From positions 1-30,515 of IMG/VR virus record IMGVR_UViG_3300031227_002632: a stretch of 30,515 nucleotides of DNA. The stretch is one strand, 5' to 3'. Origin of the DNA: a virus. The notes under the pieces were generated by a model. It had not been told where the DNA came from, searched no databases, and saw only the letters and a program-made list of their open reading frames with translations. Made by a program: the position numbers and the translations under genes. Shown piece by piece: positions 20,508-28,572 of this stretch (position 1 is its first letter; every line of letters begins with the position of its first letter).

Positions 20508-21698
20508 ATGTCATTACCTAATGAACATATTGCAAGAGTTCGTGATCCAAAAGATTTTAGTCAAACGTCGTTTAGAAGCAAGGACGTTGAAAAAGGCATA
20601 CGAGTAATTATAGGCAAATTGAAGGGTGAAACCGGTGAGGATGATCCTATGATTATCGAGAGTTATCATTTTAGCATTGATAAGTTCACCGAGGCGGAGG
20701 CTAATGCATGGCTTAAAGATAATGACATAACTTATATTAAGTTTGAGCCGGCTACTGGTGATGATGAGGAAGAACAAATAGAAGAAGCAATAGAAGGAGA
20801 AGATAACATGGAAACAGAGAATATTAAAAAGTTTAGTTGTGAGTGTATCAAGTGCGGCCATAAAATGGAGAGTGATAAACATTGTAAGGATATATTATGC
20901 TCTGAATGTGGCGGTGAGATGAGAAGGGCGGAAAGGCCCGGGCCCGGCAGAGGTGCTCCGGAGAAGCAAAATAAACAGTTTGCCATATCCAGTTTTAAAT
21001 CAGGAAAGATGGATGACGGCCGCATATTTATTGAGGGTTATGCCAATACGAAAAACAAAGAAGATCGTTATGGTGATATCCCTACTGTATATCCGGCAAA
21101 GAGGGGTTATGTTTATGAGTTAAAAAGTTTTCTTAAACATCCAGTCTTATTATTAGACCATGATAATAGCACTGGAAGCATAGCCGGGTCGTTTAACCCT
21201 AAGTATGGCGGCCATATTTTTGAGGATAATATAGGATTAAAATTTAAAGCAATATTTAGTGAGAGTGATCAAGAAAAAGTAAGGCATGCTAGGACTGTTT
21301 ATAATGAAGGCCACGGCCGGGCTTTAAGCATAGGTGGAAAGTGGTTACATGAAAACCCTGATAACCCTAAACAATTAACATTAGCTGATATTGTCGAGAT
21401 TTCATTAGTTGGAATTGGTGCGGATGAGGACGCTTTAACCACAAAGAATGGGCCAAAGGGTATTCAATCGCCGTATAATGAGGACGTATTAATGAGCAAG
21501 AACAACGAATCTGGCGATCATCAAACGGGTTTAGCCGAAGGTGAGAAAGCCGGGCGTGTCCTCTCAAAATCAAATGAGGGGAAAATAAGAAATGCTCAAG
21601 AAATGCTAACTCAAGTTTTAAGTGCATTATCTAAAGAAAAAGAGGAGGACAAACAATGTCGAAAAATATTGAAGTTGAAGTTGACGAAAAAGAATTAA
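20508..21698 (+). CDS. HK97-family prohead protease with N-terminal domain and zinc ribbon
   Basis: A 396-residue protein. Residues 1-90 form the accessory domain often found before phage prohead proteases (EHIARVRDPKDF, FTEAEANAWLKDN). Residues 108-150 are a zinc ribbon (C111, C113, C116, C126, C131, C134) followed by ERPGPGR. The protease occupies about 155-315, with H218 in LLLDHD and S274 in GRALSIGGKW as the likely catalytic pair and DIVEISLVGIG closing the core. It trims capsid subunits before maturation. An internal in-frame ATG at 20808 has its own GGAG site, so a shorter product may also be made. Its end overlaps the capsid gene by 43 bases. Confidence 0.88.
   Translation: MSLPNEHIARVRDPKDFSQTSFRSKDVEKGIRVIIGKLKGETGEDDPMIIESYHFSIDKFTEAEANAWLKDNDITYIKFEPATGDDEEEQIEEAIEGEDNMETENIKKFSCECIKCGHKMESDKHCKDILCSECGGEMRRAERPGPGRGAPEKQNKQFAISSFKSGKMDDGRIFIEGYANTKNKEDRYGDIPTVYPAKRGYVYELKSFLKHPVLLLDHDNSTGSIAGSFNPKYGGHIFEDNIGLKFKAIFSESDQEKVRHARTVYNEGHGRALSIGGKWLHENPDNPKQLTLADIVEISLVGIGADEDALTTKNGPKGIQSPYNEDVLMSKNNESGDHQTGLAEGEKAGRVLSKSNEGKIRNAQEMLTQVLSALSKEKEEDKQCRKILKLKLTKKN
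20808..20810 (+). promoter_or_regulatory. Possible internal start codon of the prohead protease
   Basis: This ATG (codon 101 of the protease) is preceded by GAAGGAGAAG, a good ribosome binding site. Translation here would yield a 296-residue product with the zinc ribbon and protease but no N-terminal domain. Confidence 0.45.
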
Positions 21699-22882
21699 AG
21701 GATATGATCGCAGGACAAGTTAAGGAAGTAATGGATGAGTCGAAAACTGCTGAACAAAAAGAATTGGAGAAGAAAGAACTTGAGAAAAAGGAATTAGAGA
21801 ATAAGGGTAAAACCTTTTCCGAAGATCAAGTTAAGAAAATGATTGATACAGTGCTTGAGAAAACGATTAAAGAAAAAAAGATGCAATTTCCCGGAATAAT
21901 TAAAGAAAAGGGTGAAGGCGATCGTAATTTTGCAGAAGTATTGAAAGCTATTAGATATAGAGATCAATACCTTTTGAAGAAATACGATATGTCATTTGTT
22001 AAAGATGAAAAGATTATGGTAGAGGGTGTAAATGCCGGTGGTGGATTTCTTGTGCCGCCAGAGTTTGCACAACAGATAATTGATGAATCTTTGACTTATG
22101 AAGTTATCCGAGGACTTTGCACAGCAGTCCCGATGACTGGATTTGTTAAGAATTGGCCAGTATTATTGTCAGGTTCGTCTGCATATTGGATCGATGAAAA
22201 TGGTAAGAAAACTGAAAGCACACCAGTGTGGGGTCAGTTAACGCTTACTGCATATAAATTATGCTCATTGGTTAAAGTTACAGATGAAGAACTTGAAGAT
22301 AGTAATCCGTCAGCAAGCCAATTTCTTATCAAGAATTTTGCAGAGGTAATTGGTAACGAAGAAGATAGGGCAATGTTAGTTGGAACTGGTGGTGCTGGTG
22401 ATCCTATTACTGGATTGCTTAACCAAGCCGGTGTTAATATCGTCCCGTCTGGCGTGCTTCTAACCTTCGATGATATTATTGACGCAATGACACTTGCATT
22501 ACAAAATGGTGCAAAAGATTTAGCGTTTTTAATTAATCCTAGAGATATTGGCACTTTGATGACTCTTAAAGACGCGAACGGCCAGTATTTGTGGGGGAAT
22601 CCTACCACAAGCACACCGGCAACCATTTATGGTCGCCCGGTTTATTTAGATGGTAATATTCCAACGAATCTTGGTGCTGGACTAAATCAATCTGTAATGT
22701 TTGTTGGGGAGTTTAAGAAAACCTTTGTTGCTAATAAAGGTGGAATTATTATATCTAACGGATTAGACGGAGAAGATTTTAGTTACGATAGATCAAGTTT
22801 TAGGGCGGTAAAGAGAACGGGATTGGCTATTGCGGCTCCCGCAAGACCAAAGATTTCCGTTATAACAGGAATTAATCCCTAG
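21656..22882 (+). CDS. HK97-fold major capsid protein
   Basis: A 408-residue protein with GAGGAGG upstream. Residues 1 to about 115 are a charged helical delta domain that should act as built-in scaffold and be removed by the protease. It contains three tandem KELEK units (residues 35-49). The mature part opens with GVNAGGGFLVPPEFAQQII (124-142), a hallmark of HK97-type capsid proteins, and continues with TDEELEDSNP, GNEEDRAMLVGTGGAGDPITGLL and FLINPRDIGTLM, all typical of this family. No separate scaffold gene is needed. A decoration protein may follow at 23016. Confidence 0.92.
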   Translation: MSKNIEVEVDEKELKDMIAGQVKEVMDESKTAEQKELEKKELEKKELENKGKTFSEDQVKKMIDTVLEKTIKEKKMQFPGIIKEKGEGDRNFAEVLKAIRYRDQYLLKKYDMSFVKDEKIMVEGVNAGGGFLVPPEFAQQIIDESLTYEVIRGLCTAVPMTGFVKNWPVLLSGSSAYWIDENGKKTESTPVWGQLTLTAYKLCSLVKVTDEELEDSNPSASQFLIKNFAEVIGNEEDRAMLVGTGGAGDPITGLLNQAGVNIVPSGVLLTFDDIIDAMTLALQNGAKDLAFLINPRDIGTLMTLKDANGQYLWGNPTTSTPATIYGRPVYLDGNIPTNLGAGLNQSVMFVGEFKKTFVANKGGIIISNGLDGEDFSYDRSSFRAVKRTGLAIAAPARPKISVITGINP

Positions 22883-23015
22883 TTAATTAGTTAGTCTGAT
22901 CAACTAACAATTTCTAGGAAAGTCTTTTGATAGAAATATCATAGGTAGTCAATACCTAGAGGGTTTGGACTTAAACTAAACCTTCAATAAAAAAAGGTTA
23001 AGGAGGATTTATAAA
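22883..23015 (+). promoter_or_regulatory. Structured spacer with several hairpins, including two competing ones
   Basis: This 133-base gap, unusually long for the window, holds four inverted repeats. GTTAGT/ACTAAC is at 22890-22895 and 22903-22908. TAGGTA/TACCTA is at 22942-22947 and 22953-22958. GGTTT/AAACC is at 22962-22966 and 22978-22982. AACCTT/AAGGTT is at 22979-22984 and 22994-22999. The last two share bases, so only one can form. The final hairpin abuts the AAGGAGG ribosome binding site at 23000-23006. It may control how much of the genes after the capsid protein is made. Confidence 0.5.
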
Positions 23016-23618
23016 ATGTCTTACATGCACAATCTCAGGGCTTTTTCCGAATGTGATGTATCAGGATCAACCGCACCAACTTCTGCTAATGTTTTTATTC
23101 CAGCAGAAAAGGATTCTGAAATTATTGTTACGAATCTTATGATGATTAGTGGAGCTAGTGGCGGTGGTGCTCCCGGCGGTGTTGATGTTTATAGGGTTAG
23201 CAAGGAAGAGCAATATAGTGCCGCTTGGATTAAAAGGCTTGCTAATCCAGCTAATGCCGGGACGAATCAAATTGTTGTAGATTCTTTGTGGGGAATTGGC
23301 GTAGGTTCAAAGCTACATATCGCTTCTAATAGAAATGTTATAGCTCAAGAAGCAAACGATATTGCGGCGATTGTTGGACATACGATAACTTTAACTCAGA
23401 ATTTGAGTTTTAGTTACCCTGCTGGAACTAGAGTTAGGCGAATGTTAAATGATTTAGCTATTCCGCTTGATGATACTCATCCAACATTGGCAACCCCTAT
23501 GGTATCGATCAGGGGTGAAAATCTTTTTAATTCTGCAATAGATTGTCCAATTGAATTAGTTGTTTATGGAATTAGTAATAAACTTACAGTATCAGGATAT
23601 TGGAAAGATTCCGTCTAA
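23016..23618 (+). CDS. Putative virion protein after the major capsid gene
   Basis: A 200-residue protein with AAGGAGG upstream. It is rich in predicted strands, Gly and small residues (MMISGASGGGAPGGVDVY), with no signal or membrane segment. Its place right after the capsid gene, behind a structured leader, suggests a head decoration or capsid-stabilising protein. I do not recognise the family, so the role is inferred from position. Confidence 0.6.
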   Translation: MSYMHNLRAFSECDVSGSTAPTSANVFIPAEKDSEIIVTNLMMISGASGGGAPGGVDVYRVSKEEQYSAAWIKRLANPANAGTNQIVVDSLWGIGVGSKLHIASNRNVIAQEANDIAAIVGHTITLTQNLSFSYPAGTRVRRMLNDLAIPLDDTHPTLATPMVSIRGENLFNSAIDCPIELVVYGISNKLTVSGYWKDSV

Positions 23619-23626
23619 GAATAAGG

Positions 23627-23770
23627 ATGGTTACTAAGAAGAAGGATAGTTATATTGAGGGAGAGGAGAGGCGACACGCTTTTCCTTTCCCAGATATTTC
23701 AGACTATATAAAAAAAGATGGTAAGGGTAACAAGCGGTTGAAAACTAAGAACAAAAAGAGGTGTAAATAA
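23627..23770 (+). CDS. Small basic hypothetical protein
   Basis: A 47-residue ORF beginning MVTKKKDSYIEGEERRHAFP and ending in a Lys/Arg-rich tail (KRLKTKNKKRCK). Its TAA overlaps the next ATG (TAATG) and it fills an otherwise empty gap, which supports it. The site before its start is weak (AAGG, close to the ATG). No family is recognised. Confidence 0.45.
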   Translation: MVTKKKDSYIEGEERRHAFPFPDISDYIKKDGKGNKRLKTKNKKRCK

Positions 23771-24210
23771 TGGCAGAACCAGAACAAAGATACATGCACC
23801 CTGCTACCGATAAATTCATAATGGTTGGTGATGATTTTTTTCATCTCGAGGATTTAATTGATTGGACTAACCCGGCTGATATAAGATGGAAAGTAACAGT
23901 CGCTGGCCTTGGCCCGATAATTATTCCCGGGCTTACAGTAGTAGCACCGGTTCAAGTTAATATTGATATGCCGGTAATAGGAACTATTTATAATTTCTCA
24001 ATACCAACGGCCGCCAAACGATTTAGAATAAAGGCCAGAGCAATAAATTCCACAACTAATATTAGTTATGACGCCGCAATGGTTGCATATGAAACATTGT
24101 TTATGGGATCATCTTTAGAAGAAGCGGCCTTGGCTTTACCGGCTCCTTTAACAATTTATTTTAGGTCAACGACGGTTGTAACAGTAGCAGAAATTACATA
24201 CTGGATTTAA
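23770..24210 (+). CDS. Putative virion protein, beta-rich
   Basis: A 146-residue protein with AGAGGTG before the ATG. After a short N-terminus (EQRYMHPATDKFIMVGDDFF) it is mostly strands with Pro and Gly turns (VAGLGPIIIPGLTVVAPVQVNIDMPVIG), a fold that could be a beta-sandwich. It lies among head genes and before a lectin-like gene, so a structural or decoration role is likely. The family is not recognised. Confidence 0.55.
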   Translation: MAEPEQRYMHPATDKFIMVGDDFFHLEDLIDWTNPADIRWKVTVAGLGPIIIPGLTVVAPVQVNIDMPVIGTIYNFSIPTAAKRFRIKARAINSTTNISYDAAMVAYETLFMGSSLEEAALALPAPLTIYFRSTTVVTVAEITYWI

Positions 24211-24220
24211 GGAGAAAACA

Positions 24221-25087
24221 ATGGGCGTAGTAAATAGTGATAATTTAGATACAGTTACGCAAAAATACCCCTATTATCAGGGGTTAACTTATAGTTACAC
24301 GGCCAGCAATATAATCGGTTCGCGTATCGAGGACACAACTAATCCATTAGATTGGATGGGGCCAAGATATCGGTTTACAGAATATAAAACCACTGGCTGG
24401 ACGCATGCTTTCCTTGATTGGATGAACAACAGACACACCAGAAGTTTATTTTTACATGATGATTTTATCGGTGAAACTTTAAGACCTGAATGGGACACGG
24501 CCATAGTTGGAGCAAGCACGGCAACACTGATACCCGGTGTTGGTGGTATTCTTGACTTATCAACTAGCGGATTTCAAAATGATGAGATCCAATTATTTAC
24601 TGGTGGAAATCCATTCTTAATTCGTGATCATAACTTTTGGCTTGAAGCTCAATTCGCTTATATTGGAAATACGCATGCTGATTCAGCACTTCAATTTGGT
24701 TGTTGGTTTGACGCAAACAACTATTTATTTATTAGAAGGTTTGGTAACGCCGCCGGGCTTGGATCTTTCAGAGTTGATAGCATGAACGGTGGAGTATTTA
24801 CTACTTGGGATTTAGGCTTTGAGCCAATGCCAATTACTGAATATCAAAGGTTTGCTATTGCTTCAAACAGAACTAATTTTGGAGCACCGGGAACGGCAAC
24901 AATAGAAATCTTTTATAATGATCAGCATGTTTTACAAGTGCCGGCCGCCAATGTGCCGGGAACATTGTTTGAGCCAATGTTTAGATTAGTAACTACAGCA
25001 GATATGAGAAAAACAATTTATCTTGATTATGTAAAATGTTGGCAAGTTCACCCGAGCCAATTAAGACCGGTCCAAATACAAGGATAA
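24221..25087 (+). CDS. Lectin-like (concanavalin/LamG-type) virion protein
   Basis: A 288-residue protein with AAGGAG upstream. Residues of about 75-285 have the pattern of a jelly-roll lectin/glucanase fold. DDFIGETLRPEWDTAIVG is the entry strand, then comes GGILDLSTSG. WLEAQFAYIG and ALQFGCWFDANNYLFIRRF are central strands with the aromatic residues common in sugar sites. FRLVTTADMRKTIYLDYVKCWQ is the closing strand pair. The N-terminal 75 residues could attach it to the capsid. Such domains on phage heads bind host or environmental glycans. No catalytic acid pair stands out, so binding is more likely than hydrolysis. The call is from pattern, without a structure search. Confidence 0.6.
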   Translation: MGVVNSDNLDTVTQKYPYYQGLTYSYTASNIIGSRIEDTTNPLDWMGPRYRFTEYKTTGWTHAFLDWMNNRHTRSLFLHDDFIGETLRPEWDTAIVGASTATLIPGVGGILDLSTSGFQNDEIQLFTGGNPFLIRDHNFWLEAQFAYIGNTHADSALQFGCWFDANNYLFIRRFGNAAGLGSFRVDSMNGGVFTTWDLGFEPMPITEYQRFAIASNRTNFGAPGTATIEIFYNDQHVLQVPAANVPGTLFEPMFRLVTTADMRKTIYLDYVKCWQVHPSQLRPVQIQG

Positions 25088-25098
25088 AGGAGATATGA

Positions 25099-25368
25099 AT
25101 GGATAAGAAGGACATATTGAAGAAGAAGGAAATCAAACTTGACTCGAAAGAACACCAAGTGCTTATAAGTATAACGAAACGGCTTGGTGATTTAAGAATG
25201 GAAATGGATGTCTTTAATTTTTATATGACCAACTTTGTTAGCAATATTTTAAGAGTTAACAAAGAAATTCCTAGCGAAAAATGGGAAATAGATATGCCAC
25301 GCGGAATGATTGTTGAAAAAGGAGTGCCTATAATTGGCGATAACAATAACGGGAATAACCCCAAATAG
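25099..25368 (+). CDS. Hypothetical protein
   Basis: An 89-residue protein with AAGGAG before the start. The first two thirds are helical and charged (KKDILKKKEIKLDSKEHQVLISITKRLGDL), then a Pro/Gly/Asn-rich end (IIGDNNNGNNPK). Its 3' end overlaps the next gene by 35 bases and encodes that gene's ribosome binding site. No family is recognised. Position suggests a small head or connector accessory. Confidence 0.55.
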   Translation: MDKKDILKKKEIKLDSKEHQVLISITKRLGDLRMEMDVFNFYMTNFVSNILRVNKEIPSEKWEIDMPRGMIVEKGVPIIGDNNNGNNPK

Positions 25369-26182
25369 TGAAGCCGATGTTGGATTGGTTGAGGTAGAAA
25401 TATCCGGTATAGATTTTACAACCATATTGGTGAGTGCTTATTTAGAATATAGTGGAGCACCGCCGCCGGCTCCGGCTCCGCCCACACCTGATATTCAAGC
25501 CACTAATTTTAAATTAGAATCAACAATTCAAATCACTTGTGATTTTGATGTGTATGGTGCGATGAGGGGAACGTATAATTTAGTTGTTGTAGATTCTGCC
25601 GGGGGGACTTATTCTTTGGCTAACGCTTTTGAGATAATTGCAAATGATAATTATTGCACTTTTACCGATATTAAAAGGTTTTGTCTACTTGATAGATACA
25701 ACGCCAACTATAACCAAAAGATAATTCAGATAATCCCAAAGGCTTCAATGCTAATTGATGTTGAAACTAAACGGGTTTGGAATATGAGGGGATTCCTTGA
25801 AACGCATGATAATGAAACCAATACTATTGAGGACACTTTAATTTTCCCTAAGTATTATCCAATAGATCAGGTATTTTCTTTGATTTATAACGGCACAACA
25901 CAAGTTAAAGACACAAATTTTTATGTTTATAAGACTTATATTAAGGGTGCGATGGATTGGCTTTGTGAGCCGCATGGTTTAGTGTTAAGTTACTCGGCCG
26001 GGAATCCGGTTGTGCCTAACTTCATTAGACAACTTGCCATTGAGATAGCGTCTATTATGGCTAATTTGAAAACGGTTACTTACACAACAGCCGAGGGGAT
26101 CGATCAGTCAGTTATCGTAACAAGTTTTCCTGATTATATACAAAGTGTTTATAAAAAATATAAGAAGGTTGAAATATGGTAG
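25334..26182 (+). CDS. Head-tail connector with N-terminal Ig-like (IPT/TIG) domain
   Basis: A 282-residue protein from a TTG start with GGAG at 25321-25324; no ATG precedes the first strand. Residues 1 to about 105 have the IPT/TIG opening (ITITGITPNSEADVG), a Pro-rich loop (APPPAPAPPTPD) and the closing GTYNLVVVDSAGGTYSLANAFEI. Residues of about 108-282 resemble HK97 gp6/SPP1 gp15-type adaptors: CTFTDIKRFCLLD, a helix of about 20 residues, strands and SFPDYIQSVYKKYKKVEIW. The adaptor should bind the portal ring. The Ig domain would face out and may stick to surfaces. The fusion is unusual for adaptors. Confidence 0.7.
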   Translation: MAITITGITPNSEADVGLVEVEISGIDFTTILVSAYLEYSGAPPPAPAPPTPDIQATNFKLESTIQITCDFDVYGAMRGTYNLVVVDSAGGTYSLANAFEIIANDNYCTFTDIKRFCLLDRYNANYNQKIIQIIPKASMLIDVETKRVWNMRGFLETHDNETNTIEDTLIFPKYYPIDQVFSLIYNGTTQVKDTNFYVYKTYIKGAMDWLCEPHGLVLSYSAGNPVVPNFIRQLAIEIASIMANLKTVTYTTAEGIDQSVIVTSFPDYIQSVYKKYKKVEIW

Positions 26183-26586
26183 AAGTAAAAACACAATGGA
26201 AACCTAATTTGGCTAAGCATATTAAATGGCTAATTGAAACACAAGATAAAATTGTTGATGGGCTTGGAGATACGATTAGAAACGCCGCACTTGAGTTAAA
26301 CAAAGAGGTCAAGAGGGCCAATCCTCAAGACACTGGGCTATCAAGGCGTGCTTGGGGTGCTCCTAGAAGGCTTAATCAATTATCATGGCAAGTTATTAAC
26401 CGAGTTGGTTATACGCCTAAAATAAGATATGGTAAAAAGAAAAAAAGTAAGTTTGCAGGAGCTCCTAAAGGAATTAGGATATCACCCGGCAAAAAATTCC
26501 TTGATGTTGTTAATGAAACCTTTGACGCTATTGATAGACGATTGGAACGAAAAATATTACAAATGATTGATGGAGTTTTTAAATAA
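26176..26586 (+). CDS. Head-tail joining protein, HK97 gp10-like
   Basis: A 136-residue protein overlapping the connector by 7 bases. Signatures are a long N-terminal helix (IVDGLGDTIRNAALELNKEVKRA), PQDTGLSRRAWGA (matching the typical P-xDTG-xL pattern of the gp10 family), a strand and VGYTPKIRYGKKK, then the C-terminal helix DVVNETFDAIDRRLERKI. Such proteins close the head-tail junction or act as minor tail components. The call fits the expected gene order. Confidence 0.75.
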   Translation: MVEVKTQWKPNLAKHIKWLIETQDKIVDGLGDTIRNAALELNKEVKRANPQDTGLSRRAWGAPRRLNQLSWQVINRVGYTPKIRYGKKKKSKFAGAPKGIRISPGKKFLDVVNETFDAIDRRLERKILQMIDGVFK

Positions 26587-27080
26587 TGGCAACCAATAAA
26601 GGCAATGTTCATATTGAGGTTATGAAAAGGTTAAGGGGAAACCCTACGCTTGCGGCCTATATTAAAAACATTCACGATTTTAACCGCGATGTTGTTTTAT
26701 CGGCTGATATGCCTTGTATTGTGGTTAGTGCTATGGGTGCTGATGAAGAATATGCCGACTTTCCAAAACGAAAACAAGATTTTTTGGTTTTAGAAATCCG
26801 GGGTATTCTTTATGTTAAAGATCGGATTGAGTATAAAAAAGATGTTATGTTTGAGGATCCAACCTCAAATTTTATTGGGCTTTATAAATTAGAAGCAGAC
26901 ATAAAAAATGCTCTTGAAATGAAACCAGATGGAACGACAGATGATTTAAGTTATGATAACACGGCTCATTTTCCAAAAATTAGGACAGCCGGTTATGACA
27001 ATATTGGGCAGAATGTTTCTGCTCATGTGGTTATTGAAATAGTTTGTGATTGTCGATATTTCTTTGTAGGACAAAGATAA
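26586..27080 (+). CDS. Putative tail terminator/completion protein
   Basis: A 164-residue protein joined by TAATG to the previous gene. It has a helical start (HIEVMKRLRGNPTLAAYI), then strands with MPCIVVSAMGADEE and LEIRGILYVKD, and ends in a strand-rich segment. This layout and the position between the gp10-like gene and the tail tube match tail terminators, which cap the tail tube and join it to the head. Sequence similarity alone would not prove it. Confidence 0.6.
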   Translation: MATNKGNVHIEVMKRLRGNPTLAAYIKNIHDFNRDVVLSADMPCIVVSAMGADEEYADFPKRKQDFLVLEIRGILYVKDRIEYKKDVMFEDPTSNFIGLYKLEADIKNALEMKPDGTTDDLSYDNTAHFPKIRTAGYDNIGQNVSAHVVIEIVCDCRYFFVGQR

Positions 27081-27091
27081 AGGAGTGAAAA

Positions 27092-27382
27092 ATGAAAAAG
27101 ATTAAATATATCGGAGATAGGCCATGCTCGGTTCAAGGTATTGATGGAGGATATATCGGGAATATAAAACCCGGACAAGTAATAAGAATATCTGAAAAGG
27201 ATTATAAAAGTTTAATGGATTTATCGACGAGAACTTCAACGCCGGAATGGGAATCAAACGAAAAACCAAAAGAACAAAAGGTTGAAAAGCCAATAGAGCA
27301 AGTAGTCGAGGATGAAATTGGTCAACCTGTTGAAGAAGTAAAAGAAGATAAAAAAATAGAGGAGGACACACTAAATGCCTAA
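27092..27382 (+). CDS. Hypothetical protein with acidic C-terminal tail
   Basis: A 96-residue protein with AAGGAG upstream. Residues 1-50 form a small beta domain (IKYIGDRPCSVQGIDGGYIG, IKPGQVIRISEKDY), similar in flavour to short phage head or tail accessory proteins. Residues 55-96 are Glu/Lys/Val-rich and probably unfolded (EQKVEKPIEQVVEDE). It overlaps the tail-tube gene by 8 bases. No family is recognised. Confidence 0.6.
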   Translation: MKKIKYIGDRPCSVQGIDGGYIGNIKPGQVIRISEKDYKSLMDLSTRTSTPEWESNEKPKEQKVEKPIEQVVEDEIGQPVEEVKEDKKIEEDTLNA

Positions 27383-28340
27383 TTATGGATATGATAGTTA
27401 TCTCGGATTAACAAAAGAAAATATTTGGGGTGTATATCAAGCACCGACGCTATTCGTGCCTTTGAAAAAAGAAAATATAAAAGGGGATATGGCGTGGTTA
27501 GAGAGAGGCTCGGAGATGAGGGCGAGCCGGTTTGCTCATGTGCCTGTTCAAGGCAGACGAGCATTAAACGGTGGGTTTACTTTTAATGGTTATCCGCACG
27601 TTATGGGATTAACTTGGGCTTCATTCTTGGGCGACGCAATATCTGATGTTGTAATTGCCCCGGGTGTTGTAAGACATGAATATATTGAAGGAACTGCCGC
27701 CGCAAGACAGCTTTCAGTTACAATGCGAAAAGGATTAACTTTACCAAGAGATTGTAGTGGTTTTAAGATTGGTGAATTAAACTTAACGCAAGATAACGAA
27801 AATCTGCTTGAGGTTGAAGCAATCGGAGCCGGTAGTCGAGAGGACGCCGGTGTTGCCGAGGCCGCAGTTTATACCGAAACATTTCCTTTTGTATTTTGGC
27901 AAGCGGCACTCACCGCTAACGCCGGGGCAGTAACTTATTATTGTGATGATGTAAATCTAAAATATAATCGTTCAATAAAGCAAGAGAATTGGAAGGTCGG
28001 CGGAGGCCAAACCATAATGAATCAGCCATTACTTGATAGGCCCATCTTTGGTGGTTCATTTACAATCGACTTTGAAAACTGGGATGAATATGAAAGATTT
28101 TTCCAATTCACAGATATGGCACTCCGGGTTATTTATACTTCAAGCGAAGAAATTGCCCCGGGCCAACCTTACCAAATGATTATCGATATGCCGTTGGTAA
28201 GATACAAAAATAATATGCCAGAGGTTGGTGCTTCTGAACTATTGACACAGCCTATTGAGTTCGAGTGTTTTGCGGATAACATTTATGGGGTAAATACTCC
28301 ATTGCATGTTTATTTATATGATGGCGTAGCAGTTCACTAG
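27375..28340 (+). CDS. Major tail tube protein
   Basis: A 321-residue protein with GAGGAGG upstream. It opens YDSYLGLTKENIWGVYQAP, a typical start for siphophage tail tube proteins. It continues with alternating strands (FTFNGYPHVMGL, SVTMRKGLTLPRDCSGFKIGEL) and has the FGGSFTIDFENWDEYERFFQFT strand-helix unit. Size and position before the tape measure gene fit. It stacks as hexamer rings to make the tail tube. A call of minor tail protein would be the main alternative. Confidence 0.8.
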   Translation: MPNYGYDSYLGLTKENIWGVYQAPTLFVPLKKENIKGDMAWLERGSEMRASRFAHVPVQGRRALNGGFTFNGYPHVMGLTWASFLGDAISDVVIAPGVVRHEYIEGTAAARQLSVTMRKGLTLPRDCSGFKIGELNLTQDNENLLEVEAIGAGSREDAGVAEAAVYTETFPFVFWQAALTANAGAVTYYCDDVNLKYNRSIKQENWKVGGGQTIMNQPLLDRPIFGGSFTIDFENWDEYERFFQFTDMALRVIYTSSEEIAPGQPYQMIIDMPLVRYKNNMPEVGASELLTQPIEFECFADNIYGVNTPLHVYLYDGVAVH

Positions 28341-28350
28341 AGGTAATAAT

Positions 28351-28572
28351 ATGTTACCTAAATGGGCTAAAGCAATTCAAATAGTTTTAAATATTCTATT
28401 CGTAGTAGGGGCGTTATATCTTATCATTAGATTTGATTTAGCACCCCTATTTATTTTTATTGGCTTAATCATTACTCTTATAAACTTATATAATCTTCAT
28501 GCAAAGATGGCTCTATTGCAGGCAAAGATTGCAGATATGGAGATAAAGGCAATGCAAAGACATGGCGACTGA
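28351..28572 (+). CDS. Small two-helix membrane protein
   Basis: A 73-residue protein with AGAGGTAA upstream. Two hydrophobic segments (about 9-26, IQIVLNILFVVGALYLII, and 31-48, APLFIFIGLIITLINLYN) would cross the membrane as a hairpin, with a charged helix at the C-terminus. It lies between tail tube and tape measure, where most siphophages have the tail assembly chaperones. It could be a holin-like or virion-linked membrane protein. The function is unknown. It overlaps the tape measure gene by 11 bases. Confidence 0.65.
   Translation: MLPKWAKAIQIVLNILFVVGALYLIIRFDLAPLFIFIGLIITLINLYNLHAKMALLQAKIADMEIKAMQRHGD

Noticed and set aside
20514-21025. Long minus-strand ORFs across the protease gene
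   Set aside because: They are mirror frames of a clear coding region, with no family features and no start signals.
27092-27400. Programmed frameshift between the 27092 and 27375 genes, as in tail chaperones
   Set aside because: No slippery heptamer was found at the 8-base overlap, and the second gene has its own GAGGAGG site. It is a full tail tube protein.
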